Part shown: positions 44,354 to 51,675 of the stretch, one piece after another
Layout: the number at the start of each line of letters is the position of its first letter
How positions within the stretch are numbered: the first letter of the stretch is position 1
DNA from: Nocardioides donggukensis
Lineage (GTDB): Bacteria; Actinomycetota; Actinomycetes; Propionibacteriales; Nocardioidaceae
NCBI RefSeq assembly: GCF_014842875.1
Contig: NZ_JACYXZ010000005.1
Coordinates: 1 to 64,000 of the forward strand
Direction: 5' to 3'
Length of the DNA stretch: 64,000 nucleotides
The notes under the pieces: generated by a model
What the model saw: the letters and a program-made list of their open reading frames with translations, nothing else
Told to the model about the DNA's origin: nothing
Database searches by the model: none
Translations under genes and position numbers: made by a program

Positions 44354-45181
44354 TCAGGCGAACGGCCGACCCAGCCGCGGGTGCCGGTTCACGTCCTTGT
44401 AGAGCAGGTAGCGGAACCGCCCCGGGCCCCCGGCGTAGCAGGCCTGGGGGCAGAAGGCGCGCAGCCACATGAAGTCGCCCGCCTCCACCTCCACCCAGTC
44501 CTCGTTGAGCAGGTAGACCGCCTTGCCCTCGAGCACGTAGAGCCCGTGCTCCATCACGTGCGTCTCCGGGAACGGGATCGCGCCGCCGGGGGCGAAGGTG
44601 ACGATGTTGACGTGCATGTCGTGGCGCAGGTCGGCGACGTCGACGAACCGGGTCGTGGTCCACGCCCCGTCGGTCCCGGGCATCTCGATCACGCTCGCGG
44701 AGGCCTCGTCGGTGACGAACGGCTCCGGCACGTCGAGCCCCTCCACCCGCTCGTAGGCCTTGCGGATCCAGTGGAAGGTCGCCGTGCCGGCCGAGTCGTT
44801 GTGCAGCGTCCACGCGCAGCCGGGCGGGAGGTAGGCGTAGCCGCCCGGAGCCAGTCGGTGCCGGGTGCCCTCGACGCTCAGCGAGAGCTCCCCGTCCACG
44901 ACGAACAGCACCGCCTCGGCGTCCGGGTCCGGCTCCGGTCGCTGCGATCCGCCGCCGGGGGCCACCTCGACGACGTACTGGGAGAAGGTCTCGGCGAACC
45001 CGGACAGCGGCCGGGCCAGGATCCAGAGCCGGGTGTCGTCCCAGTGCGGCAGGTGGCTGGCGACGATGTCGCGCATCGTCCCGTGCGGCAGCACGGCGTA
45101 GGCCTCGGTGAACCGGGCCCGGTCCGTGGTCAGCCGGGTCTGGGGCGGCAGCCCGCCGGGGGGTGTGGCGTAGCGGTTCAT
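44354..45181 (-). CDS. allE: (S)-ureidoglycine aminohydrolase
   Basis: 275 residues, a bicupin. It converts (S)-ureidoglycine to (S)-ureidoglycolate and ammonia. The C-terminal cupin shows ETHVMEHGLYVLEGKAVYLLNEDWVEVEAGDFMWLRAFCPQACYAGG with the Mn-ligand pattern E, H, H and Q. The ATG overlaps the allantoinase stop (ATGA at 45178-45181). Confidence 0.93.
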   Translation of the reverse strand: MNRYATPPGGLPPQTRLTTDRARFTEAYAVLPHGTMRDIVASHLPHWDDTRLWILARPLSGFAETFSQYVVEVAPGGGSQRPEPDPDAEAVLFVVDGELSLSVEGTRHRLAPGGYAYLPPGCAWTLHNDSAGTATFHWIRKAYERVEGLDVPEPFVTDEASASVIEMPGTDGAWTTTRFVDVADLRHDMHVNIVTFAPGGAIPFPETHVMEHGLYVLEGKAVYLLNEDWVEVEAGDFMWLRAFCPQACYAGGPGRFRYLLYKDVNRHPRLGRPFA

Positions 45182-46521
45182 CGGTGTCCTCTCCGCAGGA
45201 GCCGGCCCTCGGGCGGCCGGTCGGTGGTGACGTCGCGGCCGCGCAGCAGCGTGTGCCGGACGGCGCCGGTCAGGTGCCGGCCCGCGTAGGCCGAGACCGG
45301 GTTCTTGTGGTGCAGGCGGGCCGGGTCGACGTCCCACTCGCGGTCGGGGGCGAAGACCACCAGGTCGGCGTCGGCACCGACCTCGATCCGGCCCTTGTGG
45401 GTCAGCCCGACCCGGTCGGCCGGGTGGGTGGCCATCCAGGTGACGACCCGGGCCAGGGGTACGCCGCGCTCCCGGGCCGCGGTCCAGGTCACCGGCAGCC
45501 CCAGCTGCAGCGAGGCGATGCCGCCCCAGGCCAGGCTGAAGTCGCCGTCGCCCCGCGCCTTGAGGTCGGCGGTGCACGGCGAGTGGTCGGAGACCACCAT
45601 GTCGATGTCGCCCGCCGCCAGGCCCGACCACAGGGCGTCCCGGTTCGCGGCGTCGCGGATGGGCGGGCAGCACTTGAGCGCGGTGGCCCCGTCCGGCACC
45701 TGCTCGGCGGTCAGGGCGAGGTAGTGCGGGCAGGTCTCCACCGACACGTCGACCCCCGTCGCGCGTGCCGAGCGCAGCGCCGGCAGCGCGCCGGCGCTGC
45801 TGAGGTGGACGACGTGGGCCCGGCCACCGGTCCGGGCGGCCTGCTCGATGACCCGGGCGATGGCGCTGTCCTCCGAGGTGGAGGGTCGCGAGGCGAGGAA
45901 GCCGGCGTAGCGACGTCCCGAGAGCAGCGACTCGTCGACGAGGTCGGCGTCCTCGGCGTGCACGATCATCAGGGCGCCGAGGTCGGCGGTGACCTCCATC
46001 GCGGCGGCGAACCGGTCGGGCTCCAGGTGGGGGAACTCCTCGACGCCGGAGTCGATCAGGAAGCACTTGAAGCCGAACACCCCCGCCGCGTGCAGCTCCG
46101 GCAGGTCGGCCCCGTTGCCCGGGACCGCACCGCCCCAGAAGCCGACGTCGACCCGCACCTGGCCGGCCGCTGCCTCCTGCTTCGTGCGCAGCGCGGCCAG
46201 GGTCGTGGTGGGCGGGATGCTGTTGAGCGGCATGTCGAGGATCGTGGTGACGCCGCCGGCGGCTGCGGCCGTCGTGGCCGAGGCGAACCCCTCCCACTCG
46301 GTGCGCCCGGGCTCGTTCACGTGCACGTGGGTGTCGACCAGGCCGGGCAGCAGCACCTCGTCGGCGGTCAGGTCGAGCCGTACGGCGGCCGCGGGGGTCC
46401 CGGTCGCCGGCCCGAGCGGCCCCACGGACACGATCCGGCCGTCCCGGACCCCGACCGTGCAGGCGATCTCCGCTCCGCCGACGACGGCCCGGGGGGCTCG
46501 GACGACCAGGTCCAGCGTCAC
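45178..46521 (-). CDS. allB: Allantoinase
   Basis: 447 residues. It hydrolyses allantoin to allantoate. Metal motif DTHVHVNEPGRTEWEGF, carboxylated lysine in FGFKCFL, HAEDADL and the C-terminal metal Asp in MVVSDHSPC. The NEPGRTEWEGF signature marks allantoinases within the dihydropyrimidinase/dihydroorotase superfamily. It follows uraH by 4 bp. Confidence 0.94.
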   Translation of the reverse strand: MTLDLVVRAPRAVVGGAEIACTVGVRDGRIVSVGPLGPATGTPAAAVRLDLTADEVLLPGLVDTHVHVNEPGRTEWEGFASATTAAAAGGVTTILDMPLNSIPPTTTLAALRTKQEAAAGQVRVDVGFWGGAVPGNGADLPELHAAGVFGFKCFLIDSGVEEFPHLEPDRFAAAMEVTADLGALMIVHAEDADLVDESLLSGRRYAGFLASRPSTSEDSAIARVIEQAARTGGRAHVVHLSSAGALPALRSARATGVDVSVETCPHYLALTAEQVPDGATALKCCPPIRDAANRDALWSGLAAGDIDMVVSDHSPCTADLKARGDGDFSLAWGGIASLQLGLPVTWTAARERGVPLARVVTWMATHPADRVGLTHKGRIEVGADADLVVFAPDREWDVDPARLHHKNPVSAYAGRHLTGAVRHTLLRGRDVTTDRPPEGRLLRRGHR

Positions 46522-46525
46522 CGGC

Positions 46526-46852
46526 TCAGCTGCCGCGGTAGGTGGAGTAGCCGAACGGGCTCAGCAGCAGCGGCACGTGGTGGTGGCCGCCGCCCTCGGC
46601 GACGGTGAACACCACGACCACCTCGGGGTAGAACCCGGTGCTGCCGGCCGCGGAGAACCAGGCGCCGGTGTCGAAGCGCAGGACGTAGTCCCCGGCCTGC
46701 AGCTCCGTCGGCCCGAGCGACCCGATCCGGCCGTCGGCGTCGGTGGCGCCGCTCCCGAGCTCCTCCCCGTCCGTCCCGGTGAGCCGGACCGCCAGGCCCG
46801 CGGCCGGGCGACCGGTGGTGGTGTCGAGGACGTGGGTGCTCAGCGAGGCCAC
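46526..46852 (-). CDS. uraH: 5-hydroxyisourate hydrolase
   Basis: 108 residues, transthyretin-like fold. It converts 5-hydroxyisourate to OHCU after urate oxidase. N-terminal motif LSTHVLDTTTGRPA, central block FYPEVVVVFTV, and the C-terminal YRGS tetrapeptide typical of active HIUases (not transthyretin). ATG 46852, 2 bp after uraD. Confidence 0.96.
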   Translation of the reverse strand: MASLSTHVLDTTTGRPAAGLAVRLTGTDGEELGSGATDADGRIGSLGPTELQAGDYVLRFDTGAWFSAAGSTGFYPEVVVVFTVAEGGGHHHVPLLLSPFGYSTYRGS

Positions 46853-46854
46853 GG

Positions 46855-47343
46855 TCAGATCTCCTGTTCCAGGCGGAGCAGCGCGATCTCGCGCAGGTTG
46901 TCGACCGTCTCGGCGCGTTCGGTGGCGTCGTCGTTGGCCAGCCGGCGCCGGAGCTCGGCGAGGATCTCCGCGGAGCCGCGGCCGGCGGCCCGGATCAGGA
47001 ACACCCGGTCGAAGCGCTCCTCGTAGTCGCGGTTGCCGGCCGCCAGCCGGGCGACGTCGTCCCCGGCGGCCGGGTCGACGCCGGCCTGCTCGCGCCGCGA
47101 GTGCCCGGCGTCGTGGCCGGCACCGGGTCGCTCGCCGATCCGGGGGTGTCCGGCGAGGGCCTGGTCGAGCTCGTCGTCGGTGAGCTCGCGGGCCGCCGCG
47201 TCGGCGGTCCCGAGCAGCGCCGCGCGGTCGGCGTACGGGCGGCCGGAGGCGACGTCCTCCACCCAGCGGGGCACCGCCAGGCAGCGGGCGAGCCGGGCCC
47301 GGACCTCGTCGTCGCCCAGCGCGTTCAGCTCCGCCAGGGTCAT
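46855..47343 (-). CDS. uraD: OHCU decarboxylase
   Basis: 162 residues. It decarboxylates OHCU to (S)-allantoin. Motifs are HPRIGER (catalytic His), EQAGVDPA, NRDYEERFDRVFLIRAAGRG and a C-terminal helix LREIALLRLEQEI. Its ATG (47343) overlaps the urate oxidase stop. Confidence 0.95.
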   Translation of the reverse strand: MTLAELNALGDDEVRARLARCLAVPRWVEDVASGRPYADRAALLGTADAAARELTDDELDQALAGHPRIGERPGAGHDAGHSRREQAGVDPAAGDDVARLAAGNRDYEERFDRVFLIRAAGRGSAEILAELRRRLANDDATERAETVDNLREIALLRLEQEI

Positions 47344-48242
47344 GACTGCCGCCCCGGCTCCTCGGACCGGGCGTCCGGCTCGCGGCGCACGGTCGCCTCG
47401 ATCAGCCCGTAGGGACGGTCGGCGGCATGGAAGACCTCGCCCTCGTTCTCCAGCCCGAACGGCGAGAGGTCGACGAGGAAGTGATGCTTGTTGGGTGCCG
47501 AGAAGTCGACCTCGACGACCTCGGGGAAGGCGTCGAGGACGGCGCTGCCCATCCGGTAGAGCGTCTCCTGGAGCGCCCGGCTGTACGTCGTGGCGAAGCC
47601 GGCCAGCAGCGTCCGGCGGACGGCGGCGTGTCGTCCGTCCCAGTCGGTGTCGGGCCCGGTGTCGCCGGTATAGGTCCAGCGCGCCGTCAGCGCGGTGGAG
47701 AGCACCCGGTCCCGGGCCTCGGCCAGTGTCGTGTACTCGTCGGTGAGGAAGCCGGTGAACTCCGAGCCGGTCGACTTCAGCAGCACCAGGTCGCGGAGCC
47801 CGGAGGTCACCACGACCTCCTCGTCGGTCCCGCGGCCCTCGACGGTGACCTCGGTGGTGCGGGTCTCGGTGCCGCGGCGGGAGAACGCGTGGTCGTGGCC
47901 GGACCCGTCCACCTGGATCCGGTCCCAGGCGTACTCCTCGACCGTGACCCGGGCGGCGGTGGCGGCCGGCGCGGCCTCGAGCAGCCGGCGGCCCAGCGCC
48001 ACGGCGTAGTCCTCCGGGGAGGAGACGCCGTGCCGCTTGGCGTAGGCGAAGGCGGTGTTCTTCTGGGTGTCGGTCGGCAGGACGTGGGACTGGTCGCCGT
48101 CGACGTGCGCGGCGGTGAAGTCGCCGCGCAGCGAGGTGGAGACGTTCAGGTCGCGGATGGCGTGCCGGTCGGTGTCCCGGTGGATCCGCACCACCCGGGT
48201 CTCCGCCTTGCCGTAGCGGTTGGCGCCCAACACGTTGGCCAT
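47340..48242 (-). CDS. pucL: Factor-independent urate oxidase (urate hydroxylase)
   Basis: 300 residues, cofactor-free. It oxidises urate to 5-hydroxyisourate and H2O2. It starts MANVLGANRYGKAETRVVRI, contains the QSHVLPTDTQKNTAFAYAKRHG active-site block (catalytic Thr/Lys region), LLKSTGSEFTGFLTDEYTTL, and FSAPNKHHFLVDLSPFGLENEGEVFHAADRPYG. The 300-residue length matches stand-alone uricases, not the Bacillus fusion. It lies 11 bp after the DUF6986 gene. Confidence 0.95.
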   Translation of the reverse strand: MANVLGANRYGKAETRVVRIHRDTDRHAIRDLNVSTSLRGDFTAAHVDGDQSHVLPTDTQKNTAFAYAKRHGVSSPEDYAVALGRRLLEAAPAATAARVTVEEYAWDRIQVDGSGHDHAFSRRGTETRTTEVTVEGRGTDEEVVVTSGLRDLVLLKSTGSEFTGFLTDEYTTLAEARDRVLSTALTARWTYTGDTGPDTDWDGRHAAVRRTLLAGFATTYSRALQETLYRMGSAVLDAFPEVVEVDFSAPNKHHFLVDLSPFGLENEGEVFHAADRPYGLIEATVRREPDARSEEPGRQS

Positions 48243-48253
48243 GGTCGGAGAAA

Positions 48254-49609
48254 CTACCCCCTGTCCGGGGTCCGGCGGGCCAGGACGAGCAGTCGCTGGG
48301 GGTCGAGCCCGGCCGCGGTGACCTCGGCCTCGGTGACGGCGCCGCAGTCGGTGCCGCGGACGACGACGTCGGCCAGTGCCCGGGCGGTGGCCGGCTCGTC
48401 GAGCACGCCGGCCCCGTCCGCGCTGTCCCCGCTGGCCGTGCCGCCCCCGCCGCCCGCGCTGCCGGCGCTGCCCGTTCCCGCGGCCGTGTCGGGGCCCGCG
48501 GTGTAGCGCCGCAGCCGCTCCGCCGCGCCCGCGAAGCCCTCGCGGTAGAAGGCGTACGTCGCCGCGAACCGGGTCGGGAGCTGGGCCGGGTGCAGGTCCC
48601 AGCCCTGGTAGTAGCCGCGGGCGAGCGAGCGGCGGACCAGCCTCAGGTGCAGGGCCCAGGCGGCGGCGACCGCGGCCGGCTCGCCCACCGGGAGGATGTT
48701 CGTGGAGCCGTCGGAGAGGCGGACGCCGGTGCCGGCGGCCGCGGCCTGCATCACCAGCTTGGCGTGGTCGGCCACGGCGTGCTCCAGGGACTGGTGCTCG
48801 GCGGCGATCCCGCAGAAGGCGGAGTAGTCGTAGGTGCCGTAGTGCAGCCCGCTGCAGCGGCCCGCGCTGGCGTGGATCATCCGGGCCACCAGGGCGGTGC
48901 CGTCCGGCCCGAGCACCGACTGGGGGGTCTCGACCTGCACCTCGAACCGGAGTGCCCCCTCGGGCAGCCCGAGCGTCGCCTCCAGCCGGGAGCAGGCCAG
49001 CACCATCGCCTCGACCTGCTCGACGCTGGTGACCTTGGGCAGGGTGACCACGAAGCCGTCGAGGGTGCCGCCGTCCTCGAGCAGCCGGCCCAGGAAGAGG
49101 CCCAGCGTGCGCAGCCCCCGGTGCCGGGTCGGCGCCTCGAGGCTCTTGCACCGGATCCCGCGGAAGGGCGTCCCGGTGCCGTCCCGCTCGGCCGTGGCGA
49201 GGGCGGCGGCGGCCGCCGCGACGTGGGCGTCCTCCTCCTCGTCGGGCCGGGTGCCGTAGCCGTCCTCGAAGTCGATCCGCAGGTCCTCGATCGGCTCCCG
49301 GGTCAGCTTGGCCCGGACCAGGCTGCTCAGGGTCTCCGCGGACGAGCCGTCGTCCGGCGCGGTGAGCCGGGCGAACTCCTCGGGGTGCCGGGCGACGGCG
49401 GCAGCCGCCCGCGCTCCCCAGTCGGGGACCAGGTCGGCGGCGTAGGCGTCGGCGGGGACGTAGACGGTGTGCACCGGCTGGCGTCCGGGCCGCTCACCGG
49501 GGAAGCCGGCGGCCAGGGCGGCGTCGGCCTCGGCGAGGCGGTCGTCGAGCTCGGCGGCCAGTCCGGCCAGGGCAGCGTCGAGGTGCGGGTGGACCGGACC
49601 GTCGGACAT
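48254..49609 (-). CDS. DUF6986 protein, citrate lyase/HpcH-like (unknown function)
   Basis: 451 residues. The core recalls HpcH/HpaI-CitE-type lyases and malate synthase barrels: IEDLRIDFEDGYGTRPDEEEDAH (metal-type DFEDG), RGIRCKSLEA, FVVTLPKVTSVEQVEAM, and FEVQVETPQSVLG. It is the first gene of the urate-degradation run. ATG 49609 has GGGAGGTG 5 nt upstream, and a TACGGT -10-like hexamer lies at 49636-49641. The acidic lyase motif and its position suggest it acts on glyoxylate or a ureide intermediate. The chemistry is unproved; I do not recognise a named enzyme. Confidence 0.8.
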   Translation of the reverse strand: MSDGPVHPHLDAALAGLAAELDDRLAEADAALAAGFPGERPGRQPVHTVYVPADAYAADLVPDWGARAAAAVARHPEEFARLTAPDDGSSAETLSSLVRAKLTREPIEDLRIDFEDGYGTRPDEEEDAHVAAAAAALATAERDGTGTPFRGIRCKSLEAPTRHRGLRTLGLFLGRLLEDGGTLDGFVVTLPKVTSVEQVEAMVLACSRLEATLGLPEGALRFEVQVETPQSVLGPDGTALVARMIHASAGRCSGLHYGTYDYSAFCGIAAEHQSLEHAVADHAKLVMQAAAAGTGVRLSDGSTNILPVGEPAAVAAAWALHLRLVRRSLARGYYQGWDLHPAQLPTRFAATYAFYREGFAGAAERLRRYTAGPDTAAGTGSAGSAGGGGGTASGDSADGAGVLDEPATARALADVVVRGTDCGAVTEAEVTAAGLDPQRLLVLARRTPDRG

Positions 49610-49683
49610 GCGCACCTCCCGGGGCTGCTCGACGGACCGTACTCCACGACGCGCCGGCCCGACACGACAGCGACAAGACAGGG

Positions 49684-49724
49684 ACCCGGCACGACAGCGA
49701 CCCGGCACGACAGCGACCCGGCAC
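49684..49724 (+). repeat. 16-bp tandem repeat overlapping the ino1 terminator
   Basis: ACCCGGCACGACAGCG repeats at 49684 and 49700, with a partial third copy at 49716. Degenerate CGACACGACAGCGACAAG copies precede it (49661-49678). The third copy supplies the left arm of the hairpin at 49716-49746. Confidence 0.85.
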
Positions 49725-49746
49725 CGGGCTGCGGCCGGTGCCGGGT
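49716..49746 (-). terminator. Strong hairpin downstream of ino1
   Basis: A 12-bp perfect stem (49716-49727 pairing with 49735-49746) with a 7-nt loop, 47 nt after the ino1 stop codon. No U-tract, as is common in actinobacteria. It separates ino1 from the purine operon. Confidence 0.65.
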
Positions 49747-49792
49747 CGAGGTCAGGCTCCCGAGGGTCGGGTGCGTGCTTGCGGAGGGTGGG

Positions 49793-50863
49793 TCACTCCC
49801 CGCGGATGAACTTCTCCAGCTCGGCGCGCCCCAGGTCGTCGGGCATCTGCACCGGCGGGGACTTCATGAGGTACGTCGAGGCGGGGATGATCGGCCCGCC
49901 CACGCCGCGGTCGAGCGCGATCTTCGCGGCCCGCACGGCGTCGATGATGATGCCGGCGGAGTTCGGGGAGTCCCAGACCTCGAGCTTGTACTCCATGTTG
50001 AGCGGCACGTCGCCGAAGGCCCGGCCCTCGAGGCGCACGTAGGCCCACTTGCGGTCGTCGAGCCACTGCACGTAGTCCGAGGGCCCGATGTGGACGTTCT
50101 TGGTGCCGAGGTCGTGGTCGATGTTCGACGTCACGGCCTGGGTCTTGGAGACCTTCTTGGACTCCAGGCGGTCCCGCTCCAGCATGTTCTTGAAGTCCAT
50201 GTTGCCGCCCACGTTGAGCTGGTAGGTGCGGTCCAGCACCACGCCGCGGTCCTGGAACAGCTTGGCCAGCACCCGGTGGGTGATGGTGGCACCGATCTGG
50301 GACTTGATGTCGTCGCCCACGATCGGGACGCCGGCGTCCTCGAACTTCTTGGCCCAGACCGGGTCGGAGGCGATGAAGACGGGCAGGGCGTTGACGAAGG
50401 CCACGCCGGCGTCGATGGCGCACTGGGCGTAGAACTTGTCCGCCTCCTCGGAGCCGACCGGGAGGTAGGAGACCAGGACGTCGGCCTTCGCCTCGCGCAG
50501 GGCCGCCACGACGTCGACCGGGTCGCCGTCTGCCTCGTCGATGGTCTCGCGGTAGTACTTCCCGAGCCCGTCCATCGTCGGCCCGCGCTGGACGGTGACC
50601 CCGGTCGGGGGCACGTCGCAGATGCGGATGGTGTTGTTCTCGGAGGCCTGGGTGGCCTCGGACAGGTCGAAGCCGACCTTCTTGGCGTCGACGTCGAACG
50701 CGGCGACGAACTCGACGTCGGAGACATGGTAGTCACCGAACTTGACGTGCATCAGCCCGGGCACGGAACCGGCCGGGTCCGCGTCCTTGTAGTACTCGAC
50801 GCCCTGGATGAGCGAGGTGGCGCAGTTGCCCACCCCCACGATTGCCACGCGTACCGAACCCAT
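49793..50863 (-). CDS. ino1: Inositol-3-phosphate synthase
   Basis: 356 residues. It makes 1L-myo-inositol 1-phosphate from glucose-6-phosphate with NAD, the first step to phosphatidylinositol and mycothiol. NAD motif [22 protein letters not shown], central [30 protein letters not shown], and [21 protein letters not shown]. The short (~360) length is the actinobacterial/archaeal type. ATG 50863. The PadR-family gene upstream is 67 bp away on the same strand. Confidence 0.96.
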   Translation of the reverse strand: MGSVRVAIVGVGNCATSLIQGVEYYKDADPAGSVPGLMHVKFGDYHVSDVEFVAAFDVDAKKVGFDLSEATQASENNTIRICDVPPTGVTVQRGPTMDGLGKYYRETIDEADGDPVDVVAALREAKADVLVSYLPVGSEEADKFYAQCAIDAGVAFVNALPVFIASDPVWAKKFEDAGVPIVGDDIKSQIGATITHRVLAKLFQDRGVVLDRTYQLNVGGNMDFKNMLERDRLESKKVSKTQAVTSNIDHDLGTKNVHIGPSDYVQWLDDRKWAYVRLEGRAFGDVPLNMEYKLEVWDSPNSAGIIIDAVRAAKIALDRGVGGPIIPASTYLMKSPPVQMPDDLGRAELEKFIRGE

Positions 50864-50930
50864 TGCGGTTTCCTCTTCCTGCTCTCGTCCGGCGGTGCGC
50901 CGGCTGTCTGGTGAACGTGTGTGGTGCTGT

Positions 50931-51500
50931 TCAGGTCTGCTGGGGCTTCTCCAGCGGCGGCTGCTGGTTGCGCTCGGCGTTGATGAGGTCCGACAGCCAG
51001 CGGACCTCCCGCTCCACTGACTCGACCCCGTGCCGCTGCAGCTCCGCGGCGTACTGGTCCATCTCCTTCTGGGTGAGGGAGAGCTGGGACTGCACCCGCT
51101 CGAGCCGCTCCTGGAGCCGGGACCGCCGACCCTCGAGGACCCGGAGCCGGATCTCCATGTCGGTGCGACCGAAGAAGGCGAACCGGATGTCGAAGTTGTC
51201 GTCCTCCCAGGCGGTCGGCCCGACCTCGGACATCAGCCGGACGAACTCGCTCTGCCCGGTCTCGGTGAGCTGGTAGACGATCCGCGGGCGCCGGCTGGCC
51301 GGCTCGCTGCTGACCGTGCGCTCCTCGATCCAGGCCGACTTCAGCATCCGCTTCAGCGTCGGGTAGAGCGAGCCGTAGGACAGGACCCGCCCCCACCCCA
51401 GCATCAGGTTGAGCCGCTTGCGCAGCTCGTAGCCGTGCATGGGTGACTCCTGCAGCAGTCCCAGGACTGCCAGCTCGATGGTCTCTCCACGACGTGCCAC
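50931..51500 (-). CDS. PadR family transcriptional regulator
   Basis: 189 residues. N-terminal winged helix: [26 protein letters not shown] then [19 protein letters not shown], the PadR signature; C-terminal coiled coil ([32 protein letters not shown]) for dimerisation. GTG 51500 is chosen: a TACGAT -10-like element ends about 6 nt upstream, pointing to a leaderless transcript. Overlapping palindromes (51506-51523) cover that region, which suggests autoregulation. It is probably co-transcribed with ino1. Confidence 0.88.
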   Translation of the reverse strand: MARRGETIELAVLGLLQESPMHGYELRKRLNLMLGWGRVLSYGSLYPTLKRMLKSAWIEERTVSSEPASRRPRIVYQLTETGQSEFVRLMSEVGPTAWEDDNFDIRFAFFGRTDMEIRLRVLEGRRSRLQERLERVQSQLSLTQKEMDQYAAELQRHGVESVEREVRWLSDLINAERNQQPPLEKPQQT

Positions 51501-51505
51501 GCACC

Positions 51506-51523
51506 TATCGTAGCGATATATCG
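51506..51523. promoter_or_regulatory. Double palindrome operator upstream of the PadR gene
   Basis: TATCG-TAG-CGATA (51506-51518) overlaps CGATATATCG (51514-51523); both are perfect inverted repeats. They cover the -10 region of the PadR gene and lie 152 bp upstream of the divergent PBP gene. AT-rich words are rare here, supporting a real site. Confidence 0.65.
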
Positions 51524-51675
51524 CCGGGTTGCGAACTCGGAGAGGTGACGGGCGGGCCCGAGACCCGGGTCGACCCAGGAATCCTGCGATGCTGGGAGTT
51601 CCACGTACTCTTTCCTGTCGAGCACGGCATGCATCCGAGGCGGTCCCCGCCCCGACGTACCCCGGAGATCCCCAC

